From: Aurelia coerulea
Taxonomy: Eukaryota; Cnidaria; Scyphozoa; Semaeostomeae; Ulmaridae
Assembly: GCA_039566865.1 (NCBI GenBank)
Contig: CM076959.1
Span: forward strand, 14,491,501-14,555,500
Length of the DNA stretch: 64,000 nt
Direction: 5' to 3'
A program made the position numbers and the translations under genes. The notes below the pieces were generated by a model. It worked only from the letters and a program-made list of their open reading frames with translations. It searched no databases and was not told where the DNA came from. Positions 34,801 to 49,800 of the stretch are shown here, piece by piece. Numbering within the stretch: the first letter of the stretch is position 1; each line of letters opens with the position of its first letter.

Positions 34801-37800
34801 TTTCCTTCTTTCTGCAAAAATCCAGCACATATTTCAAAAACATACAGATGGATTCCAATAATTCAACTCTCTTCTGACAAATTGAGACAGAAACAAACTG
34901 ACTTTCTTCAAGATTCGAGGCATAAAATTTTCCACTTCAGCTCCAAGCAATAGGAGATTTGTACGTAGGCCATGTGATGTGATTTAAAAGTGCCCTGTTG
35001 CTTTAGCCTCGGACTTGTTATGAAAAGGATACAGGTGGATCCGAGGTCGCTATTCTTTTGCCTGCCATAGGGTACCAAATAAACCAGTCTCTTTAAAAAA
35101 GTCGAGGCATAAAAATGCGAATTTCTAACATCCACTTTTCGCCTTTGGATCACCTAGAGCTGTGGGAGAGCTTCGAAGATAATGATCACGTGTCACACGA
35201 GGGCAAAGAAATACATACGGAGCATGCGCACGTTGCTACACTTAGCTGTGAGGGAATGTTACAAATCCTATACTTGTCTTTTCCCATGCAGATTCTGTCA
35301 GAACATTTCAGGCCTAGAGGTGATGCCCTATGGTAAGAAATTTCTAGGTGATTTCTGGCTTCTTTAACAGGCCATACTTACAAAAATGTCAATTAAGTGA
35401 TGAATAATTCAATTAATACGCTCAACAACAAGGCAGATTTTGTAATACAATAGCAACAGTTGCGTTTGATTGACACCTCAATTCTAAGCGATTATCGGAT
35501 GCAGACAAAGGAAATTTTCTCAACCAGTAATTCAAAACAAACAAAGCCGCAAAGGTTTCCCCGAAACTAGTAGGGCAAACTCTCGCCTTGTGCAAGCGAA
35601 AGATGGTTTTTTAAAAGAGGTTATGTGCTTATAGCGAAAGAAAAAGCGCTTAGATTATGTTTAGTTGATTTAGGAGCTGATTTGTAATCGTTTCATTTTA
35701 AGCCCTAAAGACGCGAGAATTACAATGCCTTCTGCTCGACTCCTGAATCGAATAAACATAATCTAAGCGACAGAACTTTAGATTTACCCTTCTTCTTTCG
35801 CTATAAGCACATAACTTCTCTTAAAAACCATCTTTCGCTTGCACAAGGCGAGAGTTTACCCTACTAGTTTCGGGGAAACTTTTGCGGCTTTGTTTGTTTT
35901 GAATTACTGGTTGAGAGAATTTCCTTTGTCTGCATCCGCTAATCGCTTTGAATTGAGGTGTCAATCAAACGCAACTATCGCTATTGTATTACAAAATATG
36001 CCCTTGTTACGCTCAACTTGGATATCATTGGAAAGAAGATAGGTTGTGCTTTCAGATGGTATGCGTCAAATCGATTCAAGTGTTATTATTTGCTGAAGAA
36101 CCTCGAATAACTTTATCTGAAACACCCTGTATATGATGGGTTACTAAACTTAACAATGTGTGAAGAACCTTTCCCGAGTAGCTTTGTGAAAATGCGACCA
36201 AGGTAAACAAATCGCCACGCGTCAAATTAAACAAAGGAATGTTGATTTTGTTTTCATATCATTGAAAGATGCATTTCCCATCGTGCATTTCGCAGGCAAC
36301 CATGTGCGTTGAGAATCAAATATGAATGGGAAAGAGTTCAAGGTTTTGTCCGTTGTTCCATCAAATCAAAAGCGATCTTGGAAATGAGACATCACTGAAA
36401 GATTCTCAAAAGTTGAAGTTATATTTGCTTTTGCTGAAAACGTATCATTTTCTTGTAAAATGTGACTTTTTATGGAAAATGGCAAAATCGAAATTTCGAA
36501 AAGTCTGTTCACAGTAGTTTACCAAGAGGCGTTCTCCTTCCTACTCGTAGTAATTACATCATTCAGTTTAAAATCTATCAAATTTTATTTTCTTTGTACA
36601 TTTTTTGCAGGAGAGAGTTGTTCTTCTGTGATATTGGTGCTGATCATTCCACAGACCACGACACGGTAGGATTTATGAAGCTCATCAATATCGTGTACGA
36701 TAGAAAGTTCAGCTTTCACCTCCTATTTCAGATTTGATGTTTTACAGCTCTTCGCCTAAACTAAATTACTTGTCGTAGTTTTTGCCTGAACTGATAACAC
36801 TACGACTATGACTTATGACCATACGCTTCATCATCATCATAACTTTTCCTTACATTGATCAATCTAATCACTCAAAGATGTCATAATTTGAATGATAAGT
36901 TTTCATCTTAGGGGGCGCTCTCTCCTCGATTAGTCTTCCTACTGAGAGAGCTCGTTCTCAAGAAATTCCTCTCTATACGAAATTCTATGTATTCTTTATT
37001 GTAAAATCTGTCATTTTTATTCATCTGTTGTAATTTGTTATTCTAGTTAATTGTATGTATTTTAGAAAGATTTTTGTATGTAGTGGAATTTTAAAATTAA
37101 ACTGAACTGAACTGAAAATCATCATCATCAATATTTTATTTACAGTAGGCAGGAATTAAAAATAGCTAATTTACAGCTACAATTTACAATTTAGGGAAAA
37201 AAAGAACTATTGAAATGGGCAATATAATATATATTACAGGAAAAAGTTCATGCTTGTAGAAACGCAATGGCTCTTGTATGACCTCTGCAATAAACCTTTT
37301 AACTGTTCTACTAAAGGTTCGACTAAGCGGCATTGGAGCTTCTATCACTATTGTATACTTTCGAACATTTTATAAATGTATCAAGATATCGTTCGATTCG
37401 GATTCTTTTTTAGAATATTAGCTAAAAGATCTATTTGGCCTAAATCACCTGCTACTTTTTCTTAAAACGCCACAAAAACAGTTTTTCAGAACCTCTATAC
37501 CATATAAATTGCTATCAGAACTTAGATGAATGTTCATTGTAGCTATAAATGCAAAAAGCGCCTTCCTTTAAGCCATATTCTGATCGCCACACGACGGCGC
37601 GACAAAAAGTTGTCGCCGATTGACATTTTTGTCCGGTTTTACAGCTCTATGGTTTAAAGGCCCAACTCAACGAGATGAGCGTAAGTTGAGGTTCCATCCA
37701 TATGGAGTGAGGCTAATCTTCGCCACCAACATTTTTAAATTTCAAATCTAACGAGCATGCAACCAGCAGGGCCTGTATTTACAAACATGTGTTTATTGAA

Positions 37801-40800
37801 CGTTTCTCTCCAAGAAATGTAAACAAATTCTCTTTTATGGTCATGAAAGGTTACTAGCTGATGCAAATATGAAAATATTATTGGCAACATTAGAATACAT
37901 CCGTGCTTCAGAACGCTTTCAATGAATGAATTTAAAACTAAAATTCCCAGTCACCATAGTTTCTTCTCTCGTGCAAGGTAGTACGTATCATCTTGTACCT
38001 GTAATGTTTATTTTAAGTATCCGTATTTTGAGTAGCATTTAGTAAACGTATTTGAGTAGCATTTAGTAAACGTTAGTCAGTTGCATGTCTTTATGGAATG
38101 GTCATGGGGCTGTCATTTTCCTTTGCTCCTCGTGGTATCGTACCTGTAGTCTTGTATAGTAATTAAAAAGTATAGTAGAACGTAGCCTGTATTGTAAAAT
38201 TTTATATGGATAAAGAAAAAATGTGTTACTTATTTGAAACGCACCAATGTAAAGCTTAGTGTCTTGAATTTCGATTTGAATTTTAAGTTTTTTTTTCTTT
38301 ACAGCAAGGGATTGCAGATGATGATCTTTGTCATGATTATTATGTTGAACAGCAACTGGTACGCCGTGTTCATCTCTATTTTCTGGATTTCAACCTTGAA
38401 CCGGTATGTATTTCTCATCTATTCGAATGATTTAAATTCATAGATACCGTAAAAGCTCTATTAAGCAACCCTCTCTATTATGCCCCCTCTCTAATAAGCC
38501 CCTCCCCTCTGAGGCAATATTTTGAATAAGCCCCCCTCTCTATTAAACCCCCACACTTATATCAAATTCCAGAGGTTACCAAAAATTTTCCATTTATTGA
38601 GCTAAATAATGTTGCATGTTAATTTAGATATGGTTTGAGATCAACTGTGTTGAATTTATGTATTTGACTTGTAAAATTGTATGTTGAATCCGCAAAATAT
38701 TGTATGAAAGAACCAAAAAGCTATCATATATATCTTTGTCATTTGATTTTGTGAATAAGCTCCCCTTCTTTGATAAGCTGTCTTTAATAGGCTCTCTGTA
38801 ATAGACTCTCTTTTATGAGGATCTAGAGGACATGGTCCTTGCACTTTTTACTTCTGGTGACTTACGTCTATTTCACCATGGTAAAAGGGCTAATGAAGTT
38901 CTTTATTCTTTCATGACTTTTGTTCAGTGTTATTCATAATTTGCAATGACTAAGACATCATTTGGAGGGCCCCGTAAAAATCAGCCTTTGCTGAAGGGCA
39001 GCTCTCCTTAAGTGAATAAAAATGAATGAAATTGAACATGAAAGGTTTCATGTCTTACTCTTTTAGGATGAAAATGATGTGACATTAGTTGCTCATTCGT
39101 CAATGGATCGGTTACAGTTGGTCGAAGCATTACTGACACATTGGGAAGGTGAGCGAACACTTGCTTTCATTTGTTATTTCTTTGCAATGCAATATCATGT
39201 TAAAGTTGGGTCCACACTAGACTTATTGTATGAGTCCTCGTTTTTGCTCCATCCCCCTCCAACGATAACCCCACAATACCCATTCCGCTTCAACTAAGCA
39301 CTCATAATCAATCATACATCATTTTGGGACCAATTTCCGCAACTGGCTGCTCTACATGAAAAGGTGGAATCTAGAATGATACGAATTAAAAGCCGGAATG
39401 GCCAGAATATGGCAAAGATATGAAGCAGAACACATGTTACATTCATCGTAGTTTCATTCCTTGATGAACTGGCTGATAATCGAGCTCCATTGCCACGCAA
39501 TTCAATAAACGAAGCGGAGACCGGGACTGTAGTAGTTAATCTACTGGACAGCGCGTTTTGGTTTCCAAATGAAAACATTATGCACAATAATCACAACACA
39601 GCAAGCTTTGCTATTCTTTGTCAAGAAACTGAACTTAGGGATACAAGGTTTACCGTAGAGATACAAGGGATTCATCATAATCAGTCTAATTTTATGGTGC
39701 ACCATGCACGAATAGACTACATACTAGCACCTTTCTGCAAGTTGCTATTAACCCAGGCCACGTTAACGTCCGCCAGCTCACGAGCACCGCTCACAAGCAC
39801 CAAATATTATTATATGTTAGTTGCTGGCACCACCGTTACTGTACTCAAGAGTGCTTTGACTGCAGGCATATTTTTTCAAGCCATTTGCTCGCTTCCTCGC
39901 AGGCACATGATGTTTTTAATGAGGTATGTAGTAACGGAGGTGAGTGGGGTGAGTGGCCGAGCGGCTGATACAGTTTCCGTCAGGTGACTGGTTAAGCTCG
40001 GTCGGGTGAGGTCAAACTCCGGATGAATCACCTCGGAGGCTTGACCTTGCAACTCACCTTGCCGTCCTTCGGAAGAGACGTTAAACTAGTGTCTCATGCC
40101 TGTATGCGGCATGCATAGTGGGCTTAAATTAGCTTTCAGTAGCTAGGAATACTTCCTGCCCACTTAGAATAAATTACTGAAAAATAAAGAAAAACCGTAG
40201 CAGATTTTTTTGAGATGAATGACCTTCGCATCTGCATCACTTTGACAACTATCTATCTGTGAAGTGTTCACTTTCAAATTGTTAGGTCCTGTCAGTTTGT
40301 CACTGTACGTATCTGATGCAGAAGCACAGCAATTTCTACGATATGCCCTCAAATCTAAACTATTAGAGAGACGAACAAATGTTGGTGTGCACCTGGTATA
40401 CAAGGATGGGGTAAGTTTAGCAGCAGTTATACATTTTGGCTATAAGATATTTTCCAGAATGTTGTCATCACATTGTTCTTTCCACTGAATAGCTTACAGC
40501 TGGCTTTAAGAGCATAGGGCTCAAATCTTTCAAATCTTTAATAAGGTGGGTGTAAAATTCTATTCCATTTTTCTTTGAATCGAATGATTTGAATGGAACT
40601 TATAGAACTTTGCTGTAAATCTGCAGTGGAAATCTTTTGATATCTTGATTTTTTTCAAAATTGCGGCAATTTAATGATTTTTGAAAAAATGGATGCAAAA
40701 TTTTGAAAACATTTAAATCATCGTAAATTCTAAACCAAAGGAGGACAAGTGATAAAACTTTCACGGAAACTATAGTTTATGAAGGCCTACAATATGGTGA

Positions 40801-43800
40801 AATGCAGAAATCAGTATCTTTTCTGGTTTAGATTTAGGAATTCGATGACGTCATAGCCTCAGTAAAGGCCGCTATATCAATAAATTTCCACGGCAAATTT
40901 ACAGCAAAAAAAACCCCAAGTTCCTTCCAAGCCATTTAATTCAAAGGAAACTGTGATAGAATTTTACACCGACCTTTTTAAAGATTTGAGCCCTATGTTG
41001 CTTTAAAGGACAAGTCTGGGGTTTATAGAATTAATGTCAAAACACAACCTTGCCAACTGCCGAAGAACAATCGTGACTTCTTTCCACGTTTTGACATCCG
41101 TAACAGCTTTAAACTTGTAAAATAAGTTTTATAAGTCAGGCCAAATATCGTCGCCATTCTGTAAGAGTACGGGATAAGGAGGCTAGCCTTCGAAGGCTAC
41201 GAGGCTATGGCATTATGCGTTTATGATGTCACATCGCTCATTTCGCAGATTGAATACGTAATTTGGCAGAGAAAAGAAAGAAAAAAGTCGAAAAAGTACC
41301 ACTTGCAATTCACAACACTGTAATCTTTTATTTTACCAACAATGATACCAATCCCGGACTTGTCGTTCAGAGTATTTTACTGTTATTCTGTTGCTAGGAA
41401 TTTTCGATACTTTGATTATTTCAAACATTTGAAAGCTGTGATAATCCAAAGCATCAATTTTATTATTGTGTGCAATAAAATAAGTACCGTAGATATCGTT
41501 CCTCAGTCATCTATTAGGCCTAAACAAGTCTGATACCACCGCCATGCTCGTGTTCCATCCTTTACGACAGTATTTTGATCTTAAACAAAGATATTTCAAC
41601 GACAGAAATAAAGTAGCCTCACTGGAAAAAACTTAAATTTTAGAATCTAACATAAAGTGAATGAACGGAGCTAAGTAGAGGCAATCTATAAATAAAACAA
41701 AGAAAACTCCAACGCATGCTATTGTTCCTCCAGCAAAACATTATCCACAGATATGTCGAAATCATCAAGTACAATAGGGTAAAAATAGAATACCCACACT
41801 CCTTCCGCGCGGGGCTTTTATCTCCGTTGATTCTCTTTAAGGACGTACAACTTGATTTCATGAATTTTTCCATTTCATGGGAACCAAAACAGCTTGGTTT
41901 TAAAATTTTAAGTTCTTGTTTGCGTGGTTTTTACTTTAGCTAACAAACATAGGGCTCAAATCTTTAAAAAGGTTGGTGTAGAATTCTATTGCAGTTTTCT
42001 TTGAAATGAATGGCTTGGAAGGAACTTCGGGTTTTTTGCTGTGAATCTGCCATGGAAATTCATTGATAGCTTGATTAGTTTGAAAATGGAGGCATTTATT
42101 AAGTTTGAGGCTGTGACGACATCAAATTTCTAAATCCTAAACCAGAAAAGCTACAGATTTCTGCATGCCAGTATATTGTAGACCTCCAAAAACTGTGCTT
42201 TTCTTGATGGTTATATCATTTGTCCTCTATTGGTATATGATTTCTGATGACTTAAAATTTTTTTTAAATTTTGCATGAATTTTTTCAAATATGATTAGAT
42301 TACCGCTATTTTGAAAAAATCAAGATATCAAGAAATTCCCACACAGCAAATTTACAGTAAAATACCATAAGTTATTTTCGAGCCATTCAGTTCAAAGAAA
42401 AATGGCATAGAATTTTACACCCACCTTTTTAAAGATTTGAAAGGTTTGAGCCATACGCTTAGCTAACATAGATACAAATAATGTTGATTTCGAGTAGATT
42501 GATTAATATGGTATTTTCCTTTCTGTAGGACTTTTATCCGGTTAATTACTTACGAAATGTGGCAGTCCAGCAAGCAAAGACTCCTAATGTGTTGTTGAAT
42601 GATATCGATTTCTTGCCCGTACCGGGCCTTTATGACAAGCTGAAGTAAGTTAAGATGAATCTCATTTTCTACTATCATTTAGGCCTAGCTCACACAAGTA
42701 CGACATTGCATGATTCCATTTTTTGCTCCACTTTCTTGACCGAAAACTTAGAGCGTTCACAATACAAAATGCCTGTTGAGTAAAAAAAAAGAAAACAAAG
42801 TTTACCAGTTTGGCGAGCTGTGAAATGAAAAGTAAGTGGCTGATATTAAAAGCAAAAGTTTTAAGCTACCAGTCAAAGGCCAACTTAGATGAGAAAATTT
42901 GTTTGGTAAGATCACTCATCTTCAGGACCCAAAAATTAGAATATTGTCTGTAAGGGGCATGTATGAGAGCGAGAATTCCACATTCCATTCAGGTCCATGA
43001 TTTATTTGGCATCTAAATTTAAGTTCAGTACAATTGTCAGGCTCAGAAATAGAATTTTGATTTCAATAGCAAGAAAATCCATCCGACCAGAATGAAACGT
43101 GGAATTCTCGTTCCCATACATGACCCTTAAAGATATTTTTCTAATTTTTGGGTCTTAGAGATGAGTGATTTTACCAAACAAAATTTTCTCATCGAAGTTA
43201 GCATTTGCATGAAAGATTAACATTTCAGTTTTGAATATCAGCCGCAAAGATATTATTCCAAGCATAGGTTCCAAATCTTTAAAAAGCCTGGTGTAAAATT
43301 CAGTTACTTATTCCTTTGAACTGAATGATTTCAAAGAAACTTCAGCTATTTCTCTGTAATTCTACCGTTGGACTTTTCGGAAATCTTCAATATTTTCAGA
43401 ATTACAGTGTTTCTCTTCTTTTTGAAAAATTCAAGAAAAATTTTCAAAAAAACTTAAAATCATCGTAGTTTCTAAACTGTTGAAGCAACATGAAATAATT
43501 TAAAAAAAACCATAGTTTATGGATGTCTACAATATGGTATCAAGCAAACGTCGGTCACTTTTTCTGGTTTATGATTTAGAAATTTGATGACGTCACACCC
43601 TCAAATGAGTTGAAATGTAACATACGCTGAAATTTCAAAAAACATTGAAAATTTCTGAAAAGTCCAACGGTAGAATTAAAGATAAGTAACTAAAGTTTGT
43701 TTCAAGCCACTCAGTCAGAAGAAATAGATCACAGAATTTTACACCCACCTTTTTAAGTCGAATTAAAGATTTAAGCTATGCTATTATTCCACAGCCCACC

Positions 43801-46800
43801 AAACGGGTAAACTTTTTTTGGACTCACCCTGTAGTTTCATTTTCCAAACTCAGTTTTGGAGCGATACTAAACGGAACGGTCAACATCGTTCTTATGTGAA
43901 CAGGGTCTTTCCTGAAATGATACGATATGATTCCTGAATGAACAGTGCCTGTTTGGAAATTATTCAATATTGTTCAAAAAGTCGATCTGTTTTTGATCCC
44001 GTTTTCGTTCTTCAAGGGATTCTGTGTGGACGCAGGTTTCGTCTTGTCTGTACAAATTTTTGGAGCGATACGACATCGTTCCTTTGTGAACGGATCTTAA
44101 ACCGATGAATTGTACTGGATACGTAAAAAAAATATGCACACCGTTTGTAAGGCTGCTGTTTCTTCAACATCTCGTCACCTTTATTTACAAATATATTGTT
44201 TATTGAATCATATTTAAAAATCGAACTCGCTTATGGCCATTTGGGATACCAACAGTACTGTATCTAGCTAAACTAGGCTAAACTAGTGCAGTCAGAAATG
44301 CCGCTAGGATGGTAACTTTTCTGGGGATAGCCTCAATGGCTGAGTCTTGCAGTGATTGATACTGGCTGGCGAATGGGGGTCGGTGCTTTCCCTCAAAATT
44401 TTGAGAAGAACCATGGGCTTTTGTTTCAAAGCAATACAGGTAAACAGTAACAATAGCAGCAGTTGTAATACAACAGCAACAGTTGCGTTTGATTGACGCC
44501 TAAATTCAAAGCGATTAGCGACTGCAGACAACGGAAATTCTCTCGACCAGTAATTCAAAACAAGCAAAGCTGCAAGAGTTCCCCGAAACTAGTAGGGCAA
44601 ACTCTCGCCTTGTGCACGCGAAAGGTGGTTTTTAAGAGAAGTTACGTGCTTATAACGAAAGAAGAAGGGTAATCTAAAGATCTGTCTGGCGGATTTCGTC
44701 TATTTGATTCAGGGGCTGTTTTTGATCGTTTCATTTAAGCCCTAAATACGCAAGAATTAAAATGCCTTCTCGGCTTCTGAATCAAATAAACAAAATCCGT
44801 CAGACAGAGCTCTAGATTTACCCTTCTTCTTTAGAAGCACATAACTTCGAGAGAATTCCCTTTGTCCGCAATTGCCAATCGCTTTGAATTGTGGTATCAA
44901 TCAAACGCAACTGTTGCTATTGTGTTACAAAATCTGCCCTTGTTGTAAACAGTACTTAACAACGGAAGAAATAGCCCGCCCAGCCCCCCTACCATAATGT
45001 CTCTGTCATTATTTGAAGATGCGCTTCAATATTGAAAATAACTCTGCCTGCTGGAAGCATTTTGTGATTTGTGCTGTCAGGAATCTTTAGAAAAATTTGA
45101 GGCATAGTTGTTCTTTCTTTTGATAGGAAAATAGCTTCAGAAACAGATATGAAAAGAAAGGTACGTATGTGCAATTTCTCTCAATGCAGTTGTTCAAGGG
45201 GTTTAAGTGAAAATGAACGTGAAAATAATGTGTGTCCCACACTAAACATAAGTCGAAAATAGCTGCAAATAAAATGCAACGAAATCGTATTTCATAGGTA
45301 ATTTTTCGATATTGCAGACCTCACCTGGCATCCAATCAGACAAATTACCTACGTCCCGTGTATATCTGTGGTAAACCTTGATCAAGAGGAACTCGTAATG
45401 AAACAGTGAAAGCGATAATCCTGCTTAGGTTCATTCCTTTTTTTCGGTAATTCATTTTTAAGTGGGCTGGAAAATTCCTAGCTATTTAAGCTAATTTAAG
45501 CCCACTATGCATGCCGCATCCAGTCATGGGACCCCTCGTTTAACATCCCTTCCGAAGGTGTGAGGTGAGTTGCGAGGTCACGCCTCCGAGAGGTCACTCA
45601 TCCGAAGTTTGATCTCACTCGACCGAGCTTAACTTCAGCCACCTGATGGAAACTGCGTAAGCCGCTCGGCCACTCACCCACATTCTTAGCTATCACCTTG
45701 CAGGAGCGAAATGTAGCAAAAATCCTTTTCGACACACAGCTAATGACGAAGATACATCAATCGTGCAAAGGTCACACTGTTGATTGTAGTTTGAATCACC
45801 ATTTGCACCAGGAGACAAATTGAATGATTTGAATGGCCTAAGCTGCGAATGGCCTAAGCTACTCTCATCATAATTTGACTGCGTAGTTAACTCATTCTGC
45901 TGTTAAGATATAATGACAATTTACTCAAGTTCTTTTTTGTCGTTTTCTAATCTCGCAATTACTGCCTCCAAGCCAACACGATCAGCATTACAGCTCGAGA
46001 GTCCTTTCAACCGCCATTCTGCATCAACGGTTTCTGAATGAAGCTTCGCTCCTCCGCAACCTACCTTTCAAAAACACGCGCCAGTAGCGCGTCTTCACCC
46101 GATGCTTGCGGAGGAGTGAAAATTCATTCAAGATGGCGGTCTGTTGTATAGGCTTGGAAAATAACATTCAGACAGCAAGTGCAAGATTAGAAAACAACGA
46201 GAAAGAACGTAAGTTCCCATTATATGATAATTGCAGATTAAAATCATTCGTCTCCTTTTGCTCATGGAATCACAATGGAATTCGTCATATCTAACCAAGG
46301 GCGCCTACCTTGTAGGAAGTGTGTTCATTCCCGGTACTGTACGCGTAGTAATTGGTGTCCTATGACCCGGTCCTGTTAATCTTTGTATTTTCAAATTCTA
46401 ACGCCTGTTAGTGTTTTGATCTCCTGTTTACATAAACACCGGAATTTGAAACCACAGAGTTATTCATACGTCATCTCGACCTTGAGAGGACTGACTCTGT
46501 GTACTGCTGTGTCACGGTACGGTTCTAGGGCACTCTCTGTACTGGGTCACAGGACACCAATTACTCTACAGTACTGGAAATAAAGAAACTTCCTACAAGG
46601 TAGGCGCCCTTGATCTAACGAGCTGATTTCCGCCACAAGCCCTTGTGGCGAGGGCCTGAATGGGGTCAAGTTCTCACAGTAATATTACGAGTCTCTGTCG
46701 AGCAAGGTGATTTCATTCATTACCAAGAGCACGGGGAAACAAAGAGTTCAGGTAATAAATTCAACATCTTAGGACAGAATTCAACTAAATGTTGTTATTG

Positions 46801-49800
46801 TTGTATTTGGAATTACAGAAATGGCACGGACCAAGTTCTTGGCACGAACCAAACTGACGAGTGTGCGACGAAACGCGTTTTGGTTATTCCACGTCGCCCT
46901 AGACTGATTATATGTTCGTAGGTTATCGCTATTGATAGGCTGATGGACGCTATAACTACGACTCATGGACTTACGCTTCCAGAAACGGACATGGCCTAAA
47001 TTACCTGCTATTTTTTCCTCAAAACCACCGACCCTAAAATGCCGCAAAAAGTGGTTATCCTGGAGTGCTACACTGCAAAACAAACTATCAGTACTTAGAT
47101 GAATGTTTCTTCAAGCTATTAAGGCAGAAAAGTCTTACCTATAAGTGCTATTTTGGTTATTTTGGGGCGCAAAAGATCTCGTAAATTCGCTCGTTACTTT
47201 GAGATTTTGATCGTTGCAGCAGTTCAGTCGAACGCGTTGCTCGAACGCTTTTGTTTGCCTTTGGCGGGAAGTTTGAATTGAAGAAGAATCAGCCAATCCC
47301 ATCAAGTTATTCCAAATCTTGCATCCTGGTTGGTCCAGGAACAAATTTGTTCCTGGCGAGAATTTTTTGCCGTTTTGAGAAGAGTTAGTCCATAAGGCCC
47401 TCAACTGGAGCGACAACAACAACATTAATTCACTTCAATTAGATGAGCGTAAGTTGAGGGTCCTTATGTAGTGAGGCTAACGTCGCCCTTTATTGCGGCT
47501 ATCATCTTATTTTCTGTCCTTTCAAGATTTCGAATTAATTCGTTGCTTCTCTTGCTGGATTTAACAGTTTTCTCTTAGGTTATTAGTTATGAATCCATTC
47601 GGTTGTTACTCTTTTACAGGAGTTAACACTTTTCTTTCCACATATTGCAGTATCTAATATTTTTTTTTGTGAAATGGCAGTGTCAATATGTAAGGTGGTG
47701 ACCATCTGCCAAACAGCTCTATTTATCTTGGAATCCACATCAAGCTTGTTTGCACGTGGACGTATTTTGTTAAATGGGCTTCACTCATAAGATTCAAATG
47801 AAACTCAAACTTTTCCATAATCGAATGTGGAATTCTCGTTCCCTCACGTGCCCCTTACAGGCATTTTTCTAAGTTTTGGGTCTTAAGGATGAGTGATTTT
47901 ACCAAACAAAATTTTCACATCTAAGTTGGCCTTTGACTGATAGATTAATATTTTAGTTGTGAATATCGGCCACATACTTTTTATTCCACAGCCTACCAAA
48001 TGTGTTAACTGTTTTCACTCCCAGGTTGGCCCTTGACTGATAGATTGATATTTTAGTTTTGAATATCGGCCACATACTTTTTATTCCACAGCCTACCAAA
48101 TGTGTTAACTGTTTTCACTCCCAGGTTGGCCCTTGACTGATAGATTAATATTTTAGTTGTGAATATCGGCCACATACTTTTTATTCCACAGCCTACCAAA
48201 TGTGTTAACTGTTTTCACTCCCAGGTTGGCCCTTGACTGATAGATTAATATTTTAGTTGTGAATATCGGCCACATACTTTTTATTCCACAGCCTACCAAA
48301 TGTGTTAACTGTTTTCACTCCCAGGTTGGCCCTTGACTGATAGATTAATATTTTAGTTGTGAATATCGGCCACATACTTTTTATTCCACAGCCTACCAAA
48401 TGTGTTAACTGTTTTCACTCCCAGGTTGGCCCTTGACTGATAGATTGATATTTTAGTTTTGAATATCGGCCACATACTTTTTATTCCACCGCCCACCAAA
48501 CTCCTTAACTCTTTTCGATTCACCCGGTTAGTTGATATGCAAATCAACTTTCCTTGAATATTCTCAATTCAAAACTTCTGTTTTGTTTCGAATGACTGGA
48601 TCGATATGACCAATTTAATTTCAAATCGAATTTATTCCATGTGTCAGCTAACGCATATCAACATAACGAAGGTGTTGTGGCGCAGTGGTGTAATCCTCTG
48701 ACATTGCAGCCAGAACATTCAGGTGGACCGGGTTCGATCCCAGGTAGAGCCCCATCACTTCAGCGTCATGACAAGGGGTCGCGGACTCGATTAGGCCTAG
48801 TCTACTTCTGCGATCCCAGCGCTTGGCGCTAAAAACCGCAACTTCACCTTCACCTTCAAATCACTTTTAGTCAAATAATTTCATTTTCATTTCAGTTTTC
48901 ATTATTTCTATACGGAAGCCCCATCAGTCAAGAGGACTGCTTTACAAGGGGCTATGTAAAACAAGATTGCATTTGATATTGTGTAAAACTCGTGTATCAA
49001 AATCAGACAATCTGGAGAAAATATTACCCAGGTTTTGAGATGCGACATGGATTTGTTTACCATATTAGATATCTCTCGATCAATATGCCTCTTAAGCATG
49101 GGGCTCAAATCTTTCAAATCTTTAAAAAGGTCGGTGTTAAAATTCTATTATATTTCTCTTTGAATTGGATTGCTTGAAAGGAACTTATGGTACTTTGCTG
49201 TAAATCTGCCGTGGAAATTTTATGATTTCTTTATTTTTTTCAAAATGGCGGCAATTTGATAATTTTTGAAAAAATTCATGGAAAATTTTGAAAAAATTTA
49301 AATCATTGTAAATCCTAAACTAATAGAGGAAACATTACATAACCTTCAAGGAAACCATAGTTTATGGAGGTCTACAATATGGAGGCAAGCAGAAATCTGT
49401 AGCTTTTGTAGTTTAGGATTTAGAAATTTGATGACGTCATAGCCTCAAATTTAATAAATGCCGCCATATTGAAATTAATCAAGATATCAATAAATTGCCA
49501 CGGCAGATTTACAGCAAAAACCGTAAGTTCCTTCCAAGCTATTTATTTGAAAGAAAACGGCAATAGAATTTTACACCGACCTTTTTAAAGATTTGAGCCC
49601 TATGTTTGCCTCTTAGCTGACGGCCAGCCAAACATCTGCAATAGAAGAGAAGCTGGTGTGTCAAGTAGGCCATTTGTAACAAGCAGCTCTGTTCTGTACT
49701 TTCTACAAGGTTTTTCATTTAGTTGCCCCACAACATCCCCAAACAGAGCAACAGTAACTGAATTGCCTTTCTACAATACGTAGATACATATTGCGCAATG

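Noticed and set aside
39490..39987. A 165-codon open frame as a gene
   Set aside because: It ends inside a SINE, has no recognisable domain, and lies in LARGE intron 14; it is probably chance.
48671..48745. A functional tRNA gene with a perfect B box
   Set aside because: It continues into a repeated body found at three other places, and the acceptor stem does not fold; it is a SINE head.
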